NCBI GenBank assembly: GCA_947453195.1
Contig: CANGFO010000005.1
Span: 62,001-126,000, forward strand
From: Flavobacteriaceae bacterium
GTDB taxonomy: Bacteria; Bacteroidota; Bacteroidia; Flavobacteriales; Flavobacteriaceae
Reading direction: 5' to 3'
Length of the DNA stretch: 64,000 nucleotides
The notes under the pieces are model-generated. The model was given only the letters and a program-made list of their open reading frames with translations, was not told the DNA's origin and made no database searches. Shown here one piece after another: positions 51,965 to 60,771 of the stretch (its first letter is position 1; every line of letters starts with the position of its first letter). The position numbers were made by a program, and so were the translations under genes.

Positions 51965-53269
51965 ATGGCAAAGTTCGAATTGAAATTACCCAAAATGGGA
52001 GAAAGTGTTGCAGAAGCAACAATTACCAACTGGTTAAAAAATGTAAGCGAGTTTATTGCTGCTGATGAAGCAGTTCTAGAAATTGCTACAGATAAAGTAG
52101 ATAGTGAAGTGCCAAGTGAAGTATCTGGGACTTTAGTTGAAATATTGTTTCAAGTTAACGATGTGGTTAAAGTTGGGCAAACCATTGCCATCATTGAAAC
52201 AGAAGGTGGAAACGCTCCAGTTGTTGAAGCTGCTGCAACGCCTGTTGTTGCCAAAGAAGAAGTTTCGGAGGAAATCATTAAAGAAGTTTCTAAACCTATT
52301 GAAGCAGCTAAAGATGTAGATTTTTCACATTCAGATAAATTCTTTTCACCATTAGTAAAAAATATTGCTAAAGAAGAAGGAGTTTCAATTGCTGAATTGG
52401 AACGTATTTCAGGATCTGGAAAGGAAGGCCGAGTTACTAAAGAAGATATTTTAAAATATATTGAAAGCAGAAAATCGGGGGCTGTATCACCAACTCCTAA
52501 GCCTAATACACAAGAATCAAAACCTGCTACCCAAACAGCACAACCCGTTTCTGTAAATGGAGGTGATGAAATTGTGGAGATGGATAGAATGCGTAAATTG
52601 ATTTCTGGATATATGGTTGCTTCCGTTCAAACTTCTGCTCATGTGCAGTCGTTTATTGAAGTGGATGTAACTAACATTGTGAAATGGAGAGATAAAGTTA
52701 AGACAGCTTTTGAAAAGCGCGAAGGCGAGAAGTTGACTTTCACTCCAATTTTTATGGAAGCAGTTGCAAAAGCATTAAAAGATTTCCCAGGGATGAATAT
52801 TTCTGTGGATGGCGATTTTATTATTAAAAGAAAAAATATCAATTTAGGAATGGCTGCAGCCTTACCAAACGGTAATCTTATTGTTCCGGTAATTAAAAAT
52901 GCAGATCAATTGAATTTGGTAGGAATGGCCAAAGCCGTAAATGATCTTGGTAACCGTGCTAAAGCCGGAAAATTAAAACCAGACGATACTCAAGGTGGAA
53001 CGTATACGGTTACAAATGTTGGAACCTTTGGATCGGTGTTTGGAACCCCAATTATCAACCAACCACAAGTGGGAATTCTTGCCCTTGGAGCTATCCGTAA
53101 AGTGCCTGCAGTTATCGAAACTCCAGAAGGTGATTTTATTGGAATCCGTCAAAAGATGTTCTTATCGCACAGTTACGATCACCGCGTTGTTGATGGCGCA
53201 TTGGGTGGTAGCTTTGTAAAACGTGTTGCTGAATACTTGGAAGCATTTGATGCAAACAGAGAATATTAA
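51965..53269 (+). CDS. 2-oxoacid dehydrogenase dihydrolipoamide acyltransferase (E2)
   Basis: 434-residue E2 component. N-terminal lipoyl domain with K44 in EIATDKVDSEVP, Ala/Pro/Glu-rich linkers, an E1/E3-binding domain near 127-163 (FFSPLVKNIAKEEGVSIAEL, GRVTKEDIL) and a C-terminal catalytic domain with the HRVVDG motif (H406, D410). The lipoyl motif ATDKVDSEV fits branched-chain or 2-oxoglutarate/pyruvate types in Bacteroidota. No E1 or E3 gene adjoins it, so the substrate is open. Confidence 0.93.
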   Translation: MAKFELKLPKMGESVAEATITNWLKNVSEFIAADEAVLEIATDKVDSEVPSEVSGTLVEILFQVNDVVKVGQTIAIIETEGGNAPVVEAAATPVVAKEEVSEEIIKEVSKPIEAAKDVDFSHSDKFFSPLVKNIAKEEGVSIAELERISGSGKEGRVTKEDILKYIESRKSGAVSPTPKPNTQESKPATQTAQPVSVNGGDEIVEMDRMRKLISGYMVASVQTSAHVQSFIEVDVTNIVKWRDKVKTAFEKREGEKLTFTPIFMEAVAKALKDFPGMNISVDGDFIIKRKNINLGMAAALPNGNLIVPVIKNADQLNLVGMAKAVNDLGNRAKAGKLKPDDTQGGTYTVTNVGTFGSVFGTPIINQPQVGILALGAIRKVPAVIETPEGDFIGIRQKMFLSHSYDHRVVDGALGGSFVKRVAEYLEAFDANREY

Positions 53270-53290
53270 TAAATGAATTAAATATATTTT

Positions 53291-53321
53291 AAAAAACCCT
53301 TTCAACAAGAAAGGGTTTTTT
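53291..53321 (+). terminator. terminator after E2
   Basis: 12-bp stem AAAAACCCTTTC with GAAAGGGTTTTT around a 5-base loop, ending in a T run. Confidence 0.85.
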
Positions 53322-53348
53322 ATTTGCAAAATAATACCCGAAAATGGA

Positions 53349-53377
53349 TTGCCAACAAGTACAATATTTTATATTTG
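53349..53377 (+). promoter_or_regulatory. promoter of the exonuclease gene
   Basis: TTG at 53349-53351, 18 bases, TATATTTG at 53370-53377 (perfect), 17 bases before the ATG. Confidence 0.65.
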
Positions 53378-53394
53378 CTTTCAAATAATAACCA

Positions 53395-54168
53395 ATGGAA
53401 TTAAAATTAAACCGACCAATTTGTTTTTTCGATTTAGAGACCACAGGAATAGATGTTTCCAAAGATAGAATTGTAGAAATATCTATTTTTAAAGTATTTC
53501 CTAATGGAACTAGCGAAAGTAAAACATGGTTGGTAAATCCTACTATTTCAATTCCGGCTCAGGCTTCTGCTGTTCACGGAATCACGAATGAAAAAATTGC
53601 AAACGAGCCTACTTTTAACGAGTTGGCTTCGCAAGTGCACAATATGATCAAAGACTCCGATTTAGGAGGATTTAATTCCGATCGATTTGATATTCCATTA
53701 TTGGCCGAAGAATTATTGAGAGCCGGAGTAGATTTTGATATGAAAAATAGAGTTTCTGTTGATGTACAAACCATTTTTCATAAAAAAGAAGAACGAACAC
53801 TAAGTGCGGCTTATAAATTTTATTGTAACGGAAGTTTAGAGAATGCCCATTCTGCCGAAGCGGATACCATGGCTACCTATGAGGTGCTGAAGGCACAATT
53901 GGATCGTTATGAAGATTTACAAAACGATACCAAATGGTTATCTGAATTTACAACTAGAAAAAAATCGGTTGATTTTGCAGGATTTATTGCTTTAAATAAT
54001 GAGGGTAGAGAAATATTTACCTTTGGAAAGAACAAAGGCCAGCTAGTAGAAGAAATATTAGAAAAAGAACCCGGTTATTACGGCTGGATTCAAGGAGCCG
54101 ATTTCCCTTTGTATACAAAAAAGGTACTAACGAGTATCAAATTAAGAAAGCTAAACACCAAAGGCTAA
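53395..54168 (+). CDS. DnaQ-like 3'-5' exonuclease
   Basis: 257-residue DEDDh exonuclease: FFDLETTG with D13 and E15 (motif I), GGFNSDRFDIPLL with D96/D99 (motif II), and HSAEADTMAT with H152 and D157 (motif III). The C-terminal ~70 residues (FTFGKNKGQLVEEILEKEPGYYGWI) form the small domain common to this Bacteroidota group. It has no polymerase fusion. Repair or RNA/DNA end processing is likely. It has its own promoter and may be co-transcribed with the next two genes. Confidence 0.92.
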   Translation: MELKLNRPICFFDLETTGIDVSKDRIVEISIFKVFPNGTSESKTWLVNPTISIPAQASAVHGITNEKIANEPTFNELASQVHNMIKDSDLGGFNSDRFDIPLLAEELLRAGVDFDMKNRVSVDVQTIFHKKEERTLSAAYKFYCNGSLENAHSAEADTMATYEVLKAQLDRYEDLQNDTKWLSEFTTRKKSVDFAGFIALNNEGREIFTFGKNKGQLVEEILEKEPGYYGWIQGADFPLYTKKVLTSIKLRKLNTKG

Positions 54169-54190
54169 TTTAAATTAGATTTGTACCAAT

Positions 54191-54802
54191 ATGAAAATAA
54201 TTTGCATCGGTAGGAATTATGTGAAGCACATCGAAGAGCTTAATAATGATCGTCCAGACGAACCTGTTGTATTCTTAAAACCGGATTCTTCAATTTTGCT
54301 AAAGCAGCATCCATTTGTAATTCCCGAATTTACTGACGATGTGCACCATGAAGTTGAACTACTTGTTAAAATTAATAAAGTAGGGAAGTATATTGAGCCA
54401 AAATTTGCATCTAATTATTATGATGAAATAGGATTAGGGATTGATTTTACTGCTCGAGATTTGCAAGCTAAATTAAAAGAAAAAGGATTGCCATGGGAAA
54501 AAGCAAAGTCTTTTGATGGGTCTGCTGTTATTGGAGAATTTTATCCTAAAAGTGATTCTAAATCTTTAGAGGAACTCGAATTCAAATTGGTGAAAAACGG
54601 TGAAATTGTTCAACTCGGAAATACCAAACACATGATTTGGAAAATTGATGAATTGATTTCTCACGTGTCTCAATATTTTACTTTAAAAAAAGGAGATGTC
54701 ATTTTTACAGGAACTCCAGAAGGTGTTGCTGCGGTTAAGCCTAACGATATATTAGAAGGCTACTTAGAAGATAAAAAATCATTTAGAATCCAAGTGAAAT
54801 AA
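54191..54802 (+). CDS. fumarylacetoacetate hydrolase-family protein
   Basis: 203-residue FAH/YcgM-type protein: KIICIGRNYVKHIEEL, PVVFLKPDSSIL, HHEVELLVKINKVG (metal-binding Glu), IGLGIDFTARDLQAKLKEKG, KSFDGSAVIGEF and VIFTGTPEGVAAVKP are the family signatures. Members hydrolyse acylpyruvates or decarboxylate oxaloacetate. The single-domain form suggests acylpyruvase/oxaloacetate decarboxylase rather than true FAH. Its stop overlaps the next start by one base. Confidence 0.93.
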   Translation: MKIICIGRNYVKHIEELNNDRPDEPVVFLKPDSSILLKQHPFVIPEFTDDVHHEVELLVKINKVGKYIEPKFASNYYDEIGLGIDFTARDLQAKLKEKGLPWEKAKSFDGSAVIGEFYPKSDSKSLEELEFKLVKNGEIVQLGNTKHMIWKIDELISHVSQYFTLKKGDVIFTGTPEGVAAVKPNDILEGYLEDKKSFRIQVK

Positions 54803-55146
54803 TGGCTATAAATTACAATCTTGCTAAAGTTTTTGCCTTGGCTGATGGCGACACCGATTTTGTTTTAAAAATTGCTCGGATATTTGTTGCCGAAATTCCA
54901 AAAGATTTAAAAGAATTAGAACAGGCTATTAAGCAAAAAGATCATGCGCATGCCTTTTTGTTTGCCCATAAAATTAAGCCCTCGTTAGAATTATTCGGAA
55001 TGTTAATTGCACATGATGAAATTATTCTAATTGAGTCTTGGTGCTGTTTAAAAGGTAAAAGAAAAGAAATCGCTGCGACTTTTGAAAGTGTAAAATCACA
55101 AATCGGGAAGACCATTAAAGAAATAAAGAAAGATTACCCTATTTGA
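54802..55146 (+). CDS. histidine phosphotransfer (Hpt) domain protein
   Basis: 114-residue four-helix Hpt protein. H56 in FLFAHKIKPSLELFG is the expected phosphorylated His. It would shuttle phosphate in a multistep His-Asp relay, but no histidine kinase or response regulator adjoins it, so the partner is elsewhere. It overlaps the FAH gene by 1 base. A bidirectional terminator follows. Confidence 0.87.
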   Translation: MAINYNLAKVFALADGDTDFVLKIARIFVAEIPKDLKELEQAIKQKDHAHAFLFAHKIKPSLELFGMLIAHDEIILIESWCCLKGKRKEIAATFESVKSQIGKTIKEIKKDYPI

Positions 55147-55153
55147 TATAAAT

Positions 55154-55186
55154 AAAAAATCCCCAAGGTGTTCTTGGGGATTTTTT
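55154..55186. terminator. bidirectional terminator between the Hpt and M28 genes
   Basis: 14-bp stem AAAAAATCCCCAAG, GTGTT loop, complementary arm ending in six T. Convergent genes on both sides make it useful in both directions. Confidence 0.87.
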
Positions 55187-55200
55187 AAATTAAATTTTTA

Positions 55201-57444
55201 TTATTCAAATTTAACTTTTACGGTTTTGGTTTCACCATCTCTAATGAAAACAACATCCAATTCTTGTCCTGGAGTTATTTTTGCTAAGGCATCCATATAA
55301 CTATATACTTCTTTAATCTCTGACGTACCAATTTTAGTAATTACATCTCCTTCTTTTATTCCGGCAAGTTGCGCGGGTCTGTTGTCGGTAATGCCATCTA
55401 CGTGTAAACCATCACCATGCTCGGTGTAATCAGGCATTATTCCCATAGTTACTTTATATTTTGGTCTTGTTTTGCCAGCATTGTTTTTAGTTTTAATAAA
55501 TGCCACTGTTTCTAAATTGGCAATATCATTTGCAACTCTAAATACATAGTCAACAATATTTGTTACCCCTGTGTAGTTAATTTTATCTTCATCATCACTT
55601 GGTTTATGGTAATCGGTATGCGTTCCTGTAAAGAAATTCAAAACCGAAATATCTTTTAAGTAAAAAGAAGTATGATCTGTTGGTCCAACACCACTTTCTT
55701 CTTGTGTAATATTGAATCCAGCTGGTTTGTTTTTTTCAACTAGGTCTTTAAACGCTGCAGCAGTTCCAACGCCACCAACAACTAGTTCTTTTTTTGCATT
55801 TAATCTACCAATCATATCCATATTAATCATTGCTTCTATATTAGGATATTTTTCTTTTAATGTTTCTGCCATGTGTTTGGATCCAATTAAACCGTCTTCT
55901 TCTCCTGAAAATAAAGCGAAAATGTAATTTACTTTTTCAGTAGTTTTATTTTTACTGAATATTCGGGCTAATTCTAATACTCCAGAAACCCCCGATGCAT
56001 TATCATCAGCGCCATTGTGAATTTCTCCTTTAGAATTGGATTTAGTTGAATTATTGTGCTCGTTTAATCCCAAATGATCATAGTGCGCACCTATAACAAT
56101 AGTTTTAGCTGCTTTATTGTCTAAATAGGCAATTACGTTTCTTCCTGTATTTGCAACACTACTTGTGTTAGTACTGTCGTGAGGATTTAAACGAATAGTG
56201 TAATCAAATTTTTGAATGTATTCTTTTCCATCATACGGTTTTAAACCTAATGATTTGAATTGTTTTATGATGTAATCTGCAGCCTTTTGTTCTCCTTCAG
56301 ATCCAGTTAATCTTCCTTTTAATTCATCTGAAGCTAAATAAGAAATGTGTTTTTTTAATAAATCTGGCTTAGCATTTTCAGCTTCGTCTGAATCTACCCA
56401 ATCCGCAATAAACACATTAGTTTCTCTAGCAGCACTTTGTTGTCTGTTGCTAGACCAAACTAATTTTTTTCCATCTGGCGAAAACATAGGGAATGCATTA
56501 AACTCGCTCTCCCAGGTAATTTGTTTTAAATTAGTTCCGTCAATATTAATCATATACAATTGAAAATCATAACCTCTTGTAGAATGATGATTTGATGAAA
56601 AAATTATTTTTTTATCCGAAGGATGGAAAAAGGGTGCCCAATTTGCTTTACCCAAATGAGTAATTTGTTTAACATCTGTTCCATCTACATTGCAGGTGTA
56701 AATTTCCATTTCGGTTGGAGCCACTACATTATCTTTTAATAATGCTTTATAGTCTGCAATTTCTGCCTCGGTTTTTGGTCGCGAAGAACGGAACACTAAT
56801 TTTTTACTATCGTGTGAAAAGAAACTTCCACCATCATAACCTAATCCGTTGGTAACTTGCTTCAAATTTGTTCCGTCAATATCCATTGTCCATAACTCTA
56901 AATCTCCAGATCGAGTAGAGGTAAAGGCAATTTTTTTGCCATCTGGCGAAACCACAGCTTCAGCATCATATCCTGGAGAGTTAGTTAATTGCTTTACAAT
57001 TTTACCATCTAAATCGGCCATGTAAATATCAAATTCTGGATACACTGCCCAAAGGTATTTTCCATCATGTGGTTTTGGAGCTGGCGGACACGCATCATTC
57101 GCTGCAAAAGTTGAGGCATAAATAATGTGCTTTCCATCGGGCATAAAATAGGAACAAGTAGTTCTACCTTTTCCAGATGATATTGGTTTTAATTTATCGG
57201 TAGAGTAGGGTGTGTTTTGTAAATCCAACATATAGATTTGGTCGCAAGACATTCCCATTTTAGGATTGTTTATTTGCATGGTTAGCATGTTGCCATTCGG
57301 ACTAAAATAGGCCTCGGCATTGTCACCACCAAAAGTTAGTTTCTGAATGTTTTTTAGATTTTTTTCTTGACCGATAGTGATTAGGCAGGTAAATAAGGCA
57401 ATTATTTGAAAAGATAAAACTCTTTTGTTTTTAATTGAAAGCAT
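55201..57444 (-). CDS. secreted M28 metallopeptidase with TolB-like beta-propeller and PDZ domain
   Basis: 747-residue protein with a signal peptide (LSFQIIALFTCLITIGQ). Residues about 35-350 hold WD40/PD40 units (SPDGKKIAFTSTRSGDLELW, SPDGKKLVWSS). The M28 domain (about 360-645) has H454 and D456 in GAHYDHLG, D480 in NGADDNASG, E515/E516 in SGEEDG, D543 in NMDMIG and H613 in HTDYHKPSDD, the full di-zinc set. A PDZ domain (about 665-745) ends it. An aminopeptidase acting in the periplasm or outside. Confidence 0.93.
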   Translation of the reverse strand: MLSIKNKRVLSFQIIALFTCLITIGQEKNLKNIQKLTFGGDNAEAYFSPNGNMLTMQINNPKMGMSCDQIYMLDLQNTPYSTDKLKPISSGKGRTTCSYFMPDGKHIIYASTFAANDACPPAPKPHDGKYLWAVYPEFDIYMADLDGKIVKQLTNSPGYDAEAVVSPDGKKIAFTSTRSGDLELWTMDIDGTNLKQVTNGLGYDGGSFFSHDSKKLVFRSSRPKTEAEIADYKALLKDNVVAPTEMEIYTCNVDGTDVKQITHLGKANWAPFFHPSDKKIIFSSNHHSTRGYDFQLYMINIDGTNLKQITWESEFNAFPMFSPDGKKLVWSSNRQQSAARETNVFIADWVDSDEAENAKPDLLKKHISYLASDELKGRLTGSEGEQKAADYIIKQFKSLGLKPYDGKEYIQKFDYTIRLNPHDSTNTSSVANTGRNVIAYLDNKAAKTIVIGAHYDHLGLNEHNNSTKSNSKGEIHNGADDNASGVSGVLELARIFSKNKTTEKVNYIFALFSGEEDGLIGSKHMAETLKEKYPNIEAMINMDMIGRLNAKKELVVGGVGTAAAFKDLVEKNKPAGFNITQEESGVGPTDHTSFYLKDISVLNFFTGTHTDYHKPSDDEDKINYTGVTNIVDYVFRVANDIANLETVAFIKTKNNAGKTRPKYKVTMGIMPDYTEHGDGLHVDGITDNRPAQLAGIKEGDVITKIGTSEIKEVYSYMDALAKITPGQELDVVFIRDGETKTVKVKFE

Positions 57445-57479
57445 GATGATAAATTAATTAGGTAGGGTAAATTTGTATT

Positions 57480-58250
57480 TTATTTTTCTAAAGCACTTTC
57501 GAAGTTTTCTTCCACTTTTTTCCAATTAATTAGTTTGAAGAAATTTTCAATATATTTTTTTCTGTTGTTTGGATAATTCAAATAATAGGCATGTTCCCAT
57601 AAGTCAATTCCTAAAATTGGTGTGCCTGAAATTTCAGATCGCGGCATCAGCGGATTGTCTTGGTTTTGAGTATTTGTAATTTGAAGTTTTCCAGAATTAT
57701 CTACCACAAGCCATGCCCAACCAGATCCAAATTGTTTATTGGCTGCATCTTTGAATTGGGTTTTGAAATCGTCAAAAGAACCAAAGTCTCTATTGATAGC
57801 ACTGGCTAAAGTGTCTGCTGGAGCACCACTGCCTTTAGGAGTTAGGATTTCAAAATACAAACTGTGATTGTAATAGCCGCCTAAATTATTTCTTAAATTG
57901 GTGTTCGATAAATCTAGTTTTTTGATAATATCTTTTAAAGGAGTATTTTCAGAATCAGTTTCTTTAAGTGCTTTATTTAAATTGTTGGTAAAAGTTAAAT
58001 ATTGTCTTGAATAATGAATCTCCATGGTTTGCGCATCTATATTAGGTGCAAGGGCATCGAAAGCAAAAGGCAACTCTACAAGTTCAAAGGCACCCGATTC
58101 TGCTTTTGCATCATCTGGCGAACCAATAGTTAGTTTTTCTTCTACTGATGGCAAAGGAACTTCTACCACTTCGGTATATTTTTTTCTTTTACATGCTCCT
58201 AAAGAGATAACAAATAGCACACACAATAAAAGGAGTAGTGATTTTTTCAT
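57480..58250 (-). CDS. Fe/Mn-family superoxide dismutase, predicted lipoprotein
   Basis: 256-residue SOD fold with an N-terminal lipoprotein signal (lipobox LGAC, C20), so anchored outside the cytosol. Metal ligands H79, H129, D216 and H220 are present. Second-shell positions deviate: canonical HHxxHHxxY reads HYSRQYLTF here, so the His30 and Tyr34 equivalents are Gln83 and Phe87. GGYYNHS and NQDNPLM look Mn-type. The gene is 4 bases after the ACBP gene in the same direction. Activity may differ from that of standard SODs. Confidence 0.88.
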   Translation of the reverse strand: MKKSLLLLLCVLFVISLGACKRKKYTEVVEVPLPSVEEKLTIGSPDDAKAESGAFELVELPFAFDALAPNIDAQTMEIHYSRQYLTFTNNLNKALKETDSENTPLKDIIKKLDLSNTNLRNNLGGYYNHSLYFEILTPKGSGAPADTLASAINRDFGSFDDFKTQFKDAANKQFGSGWAWLVVDNSGKLQITNTQNQDNPLMPRSEISGTPILGIDLWEHAYYLNYPNNRKKYIENFFKLINWKKVEENFESALEK

Positions 58251-58254
58251 GTTT

Positions 58255-58527
58255 CTATTTTTTCTTTGCTAAAGAGAGGATCGCCTCTATATATAATTCT
58301 TTGCATTCGTCCTCAGTAAGATGACTTATTTGCATCCAAGCATTCATTTTAAATGCATTTCTTAAATCGTAAACTGGGTAAATTCGGTTTGTAATTGTGC
58401 CATGAGTAGACTGTTTGTACAAGGCATAAAGTCGCAGCTGCACATCTTGAGGTAAGGAATCCTGAGACATGGTATTAGCTATTTCAACAGCTTCTTCAAA
58501 TCTTGTTTCTAAGTCTTTTTCTGACAT
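58255..58527 (-). CDS. acyl-CoA-binding protein
   Basis: 90-residue four-helix protein. The ACBP signature is visible: LRLYALYKQSTHGTI (Tyr and Lys of the acyl-CoA site), then VYDLRNAFKMNAWMQISHLTEDECKELYI. ACBPs bind long-chain acyl-CoA in the cytosol. It directly follows psd (stop to start without gap) in a phospholipid operon with cdsA. Confidence 0.9.
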   Translation of the reverse strand: MSEKDLETRFEEAVEIANTMSQDSLPQDVQLRLYALYKQSTHGTITNRIYPVYDLRNAFKMNAWMQISHLTEDECKELYIEAILSLAKKK

Positions 58528-59178
58528 TTATTTTGTTGCAATTATAGTTTTATTTCCAACTGCTTTTTGGTTTAATGTAACATTTATATTCGTTCCTAAA
58601 GGAAAATATAAATCTACTCTTGAGCCAAATTTAATAAAACCAGCATCTTCACCTTGACGAACAAAGGTTCCTTCTTCAGCATAATTTACAATTCTTTTTG
58701 CTAAAGCACCGGCTATTTGGCGGTATAGTATTTCTCCAAAAACTCTATTTTCGATTACTACAGTAGTTCTTTCGTTTTCAGTACTCGCTTTTGGATGCCA
58801 TGCCACTAAATATTTTCCTGGATGGTATTTGCTGTATCTTACTTTTCCACCAATTGCATATCGGGTAACATGCACATTAATAGGCGACATAAAAATAGAA
58901 ACCTGAATTCGTTTATCTTTAAAATATTCGGGCTCGAAAACTTCTTCAATAACTACTACTTTCCCATCTACAGGAGCATAAACATGCTGATCGTTTGGAA
59001 CTAAATCACGGTTCGGGTTTCTAAAAAACTGTAATATGATTACTAGAAAGGCCAATAAAAAAAGTTGCACCGGTTTTAATATCCATGGATTATCCGTAAT
59101 GTATGGGGTTCCTAATAATAAAACAGTAAAAATGAATGTGGAAATAAGAATAATCTTGGCTCCCTCTTTATGAAACAT
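58528..59178 (-). CDS. psd: phosphatidylserine decarboxylase proenzyme
   Basis: 216-residue membrane enzyme producing phosphatidylethanolamine. Start at ATG 59178 (MFHKEGAKIILIST), since the longer frame runs into cdsA. One N-terminal hydrophobic hairpin (about 8-45), then VYAPVDGKVVVIEE, FMSPINVHVTRYP-type region (FMSPINVHVTRYAIGG) and FGSRVDLYFP with the GS self-cleavage site that forms the pyruvoyl group. Short type-II-like form common in Bacteroidota. It overlaps cdsA by 11 bases. Confidence 0.94.
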   Translation of the reverse strand: MFHKEGAKIILISTFIFTVLLLGTPYITDNPWILKPVQLFLLAFLVIILQFFRNPNRDLVPNDQHVYAPVDGKVVVIEEVFEPEYFKDKRIQVSIFMSPINVHVTRYAIGGKVRYSKYHPGKYLVAWHPKASTENERTTVVIENRVFGEILYRQIAGALAKRIVNYAEEGTFVRQGEDAGFIKFGSRVDLYFPLGTNINVTLNQKAVGNKTIIATK

Positions 59179-60058
59179 AATATAAAATTTGATAAAACAA
59201 AAATACAAAAGGTGCTACAAATATAACACTATCTAATCGATCTAAAATACCTCCGTGACCGGGCATAATTTTCCCGCTGTCTTTTACTCCAGCAACACGT
59301 TTAAATTTAGATTCAATTAAATCGCCTAAAGTTCCAATTACTGCAGCAATAATCGCAATGGTAACCCATATTTGAATGGATTTCTCACTGAATGCAGGGC
59401 TTGGATTTATATAGTATCTAGAAATTAATACCCCTGCTAAAATGCTAAAAAGTATTCCGCCAAGAAAACCTTCAATAGTTTTTTTTGGAGAAATTCGCTC
59501 TAGTAATTTATGTTTTCCTATAGATTTACCTACAATGTAGGCAAAGGTATCATTGGTCCAAATGATAATAAACAGTCCAATGATGATTTTAGGATTGTAT
59601 TCTTTTATTCCGAAGGATATTTTAGTAATGAAAAAGAATGGTAATATAACATAACCTAAAAGGTAAATTATTTTATTGGGTTTAGTTACCTCTTGGATGC
59701 TATCGCTAAATAAAAAATGAATGCATTTTACAGCTATTATAAGTGTTATGCCTAATAGTATTTGGTATAGCAGGTTAATGTCAATTGTGATTTGATATTG
59801 TTTTTTAGTCATAGAAAACAACATGTCTTGTACGATTTTTTTATAAAAACTAACCATAGTGATTGTTCCGTAAAAAAGAAAAGCAAATAGTAATGGAATG
59901 ATTTTTTTTATATGAACTAAAGCACAAAATTCGTATACGGCAATAAGTAGGAATAATCCAAACAGTATAAAAAAACTTTCATTAGAATAGAGTATAGAAG
60001 CGATAAGAAGCGTTATATAAACCGCACCAGATATTGCTCGCTTTAAGGTTTCATTCAT
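59168..60058 (-). CDS. cdsA: phosphatidate cytidylyltransferase
   Basis: About 296-residue polytopic membrane enzyme making CDP-diacylglycerol from phosphatidate and CTP. Start at ATG 60058 (MNETLKRAISGAVYI), one base after the upstream stop. The CDS signature SPKKTIEGFLGGI and LGDLIESKFKRVAGVKDSGKIMPGHGGILDRLDS (in segments) near the C-terminus are intact; seven to eight hydrophobic segments precede. Product feeds phosphatidylserine synthesis, then psd in the next gene. Confidence 0.95.
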   Translation of the reverse strand: MNETLKRAISGAVYITLLIASILYSNESFFILFGLFLLIAVYEFCALVHIKKIIPLLFAFLFYGTITMVSFYKKIVQDMLFSMTKKQYQITIDINLLYQILLGITLIIAVKCIHFLFSDSIQEVTKPNKIIYLLGYVILPFFFITKISFGIKEYNPKIIIGLFIIIWTNDTFAYIVGKSIGKHKLLERISPKKTIEGFLGGILFSILAGVLISRYYINPSPAFSEKSIQIWVTIAIIAAVIGTLGDLIESKFKRVAGVKDSGKIMPGHGGILDRLDSVIFVAPFVFLFYQILYYVS

Positions 60059-60059
60059 G

Positions 60060-60659
60060 TTACAAATCTTCGAGTAACAGTAAATAAAGATTTTTTGCAG
60101 AGCTACCATAAGTCAAGAAATCTTCTTCTTGTACTTTTTCAAAATACTTTATTGCAGTAATATTGGTTGGGTAATCTTTATCGTATTTCTTTTTTATGGC
60201 ACGAAGTCCGTCGCTTTTAGTTTCCAGAATTTGGCTGGTTGTAGCTAAAATCACTATGTTATCCGGAAGTTCGTTTGGTTTTCTGTGCTTTATTTGATTG
60301 GAAGAAAAAAGCACCGAACCTTCATCAGCTAATAAATTTTCGCAACTTGCAAAAAAGAATTTAGGGGAGGTAATATTTTTGTATTCTAATTTATTTTCGT
60401 CTAAAAGAGAATGCAGCTTCGTTTCATTACATAAAACCTCACTTTCAAACCAATCATTTTCTTCAAGTATATTTTCAAATTGTTCTTTAACTTCATTAAG
60501 ATTTTCGCAATAGATAAATTTCCCTCCATTTTTCTTAAAATTGAAGGTAAATAAATCATCTACAGGAAGGTTGGAAGGTATTGGACTGTTGTATTCGCTT
60601 ACGCCATCCTCTTGGGATGAATCGTTGCTGCCGCCAAATATTTTTCTGAAAAGACTCAT
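60060..60659 (-). CDS. LUD-domain (LutC-like) protein
   Basis: 199-residue protein. N-terminal linker rich in Ser/Asp, then a LUD-like core: GGKFIYCENLNEVKEQF, ADEGSVLFSS, and NIVILATTSQIL. LUD proteins include LutC of lactate utilisation, but no lutA/lutB genes adjoin, so lactate use is not supported. First gene of the operon with cdsA, psd and the ACBP gene, behind a -7 box. Confidence 0.8.
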   Translation of the reverse strand: MSLFRKIFGGSNDSSQEDGVSEYNSPIPSNLPVDDLFTFNFKKNGGKFIYCENLNEVKEQFENILEENDWFESEVLCNETKLHSLLDENKLEYKNITSPKFFFASCENLLADEGSVLFSSNQIKHRKPNELPDNIVILATTSQILETKSDGLRAIKKKYDKDYPTNITAIKYFEKVQEEDFLTYGSSAKNLYLLLLEDL

Positions 60660-60699
60660 AGTACTAAATAAAATTCTTTATTTCTTGCTTGAAAACTTT

Positions 60700-60707
60700 C
60701 AAAGATA
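60700..60707 (-). promoter_or_regulatory. -7 box of the LUD-cdsA-psd operon
   Basis: Minus strand TATCTTTG, perfect TAnnTTTG, 40 bases before the LUD start and just after the ftsH terminator. Confidence 0.55.
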
Positions 60708-60708
60708 A

Positions 60709-60749
60709 AAAAATCTTAATTCAAAAACATTTTTTGAATTAAGATTTTT
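60709..60749 (-). terminator. terminator of ftsH
   Basis: 19-bp stem (60709-60727 with 60731-60749), 3-base loop, T run on the minus strand; AT-rich but perfectly paired. Confidence 0.8.
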
Positions 60750-60771
60750 ACTTTTTTATTAAAAAATTAAT

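Noticed and set aside
60060..60659. Lactate utilisation locus
   Set aside because: Only one LUD-like gene is present and its operon partners are phospholipid genes, not lutA/lutB.
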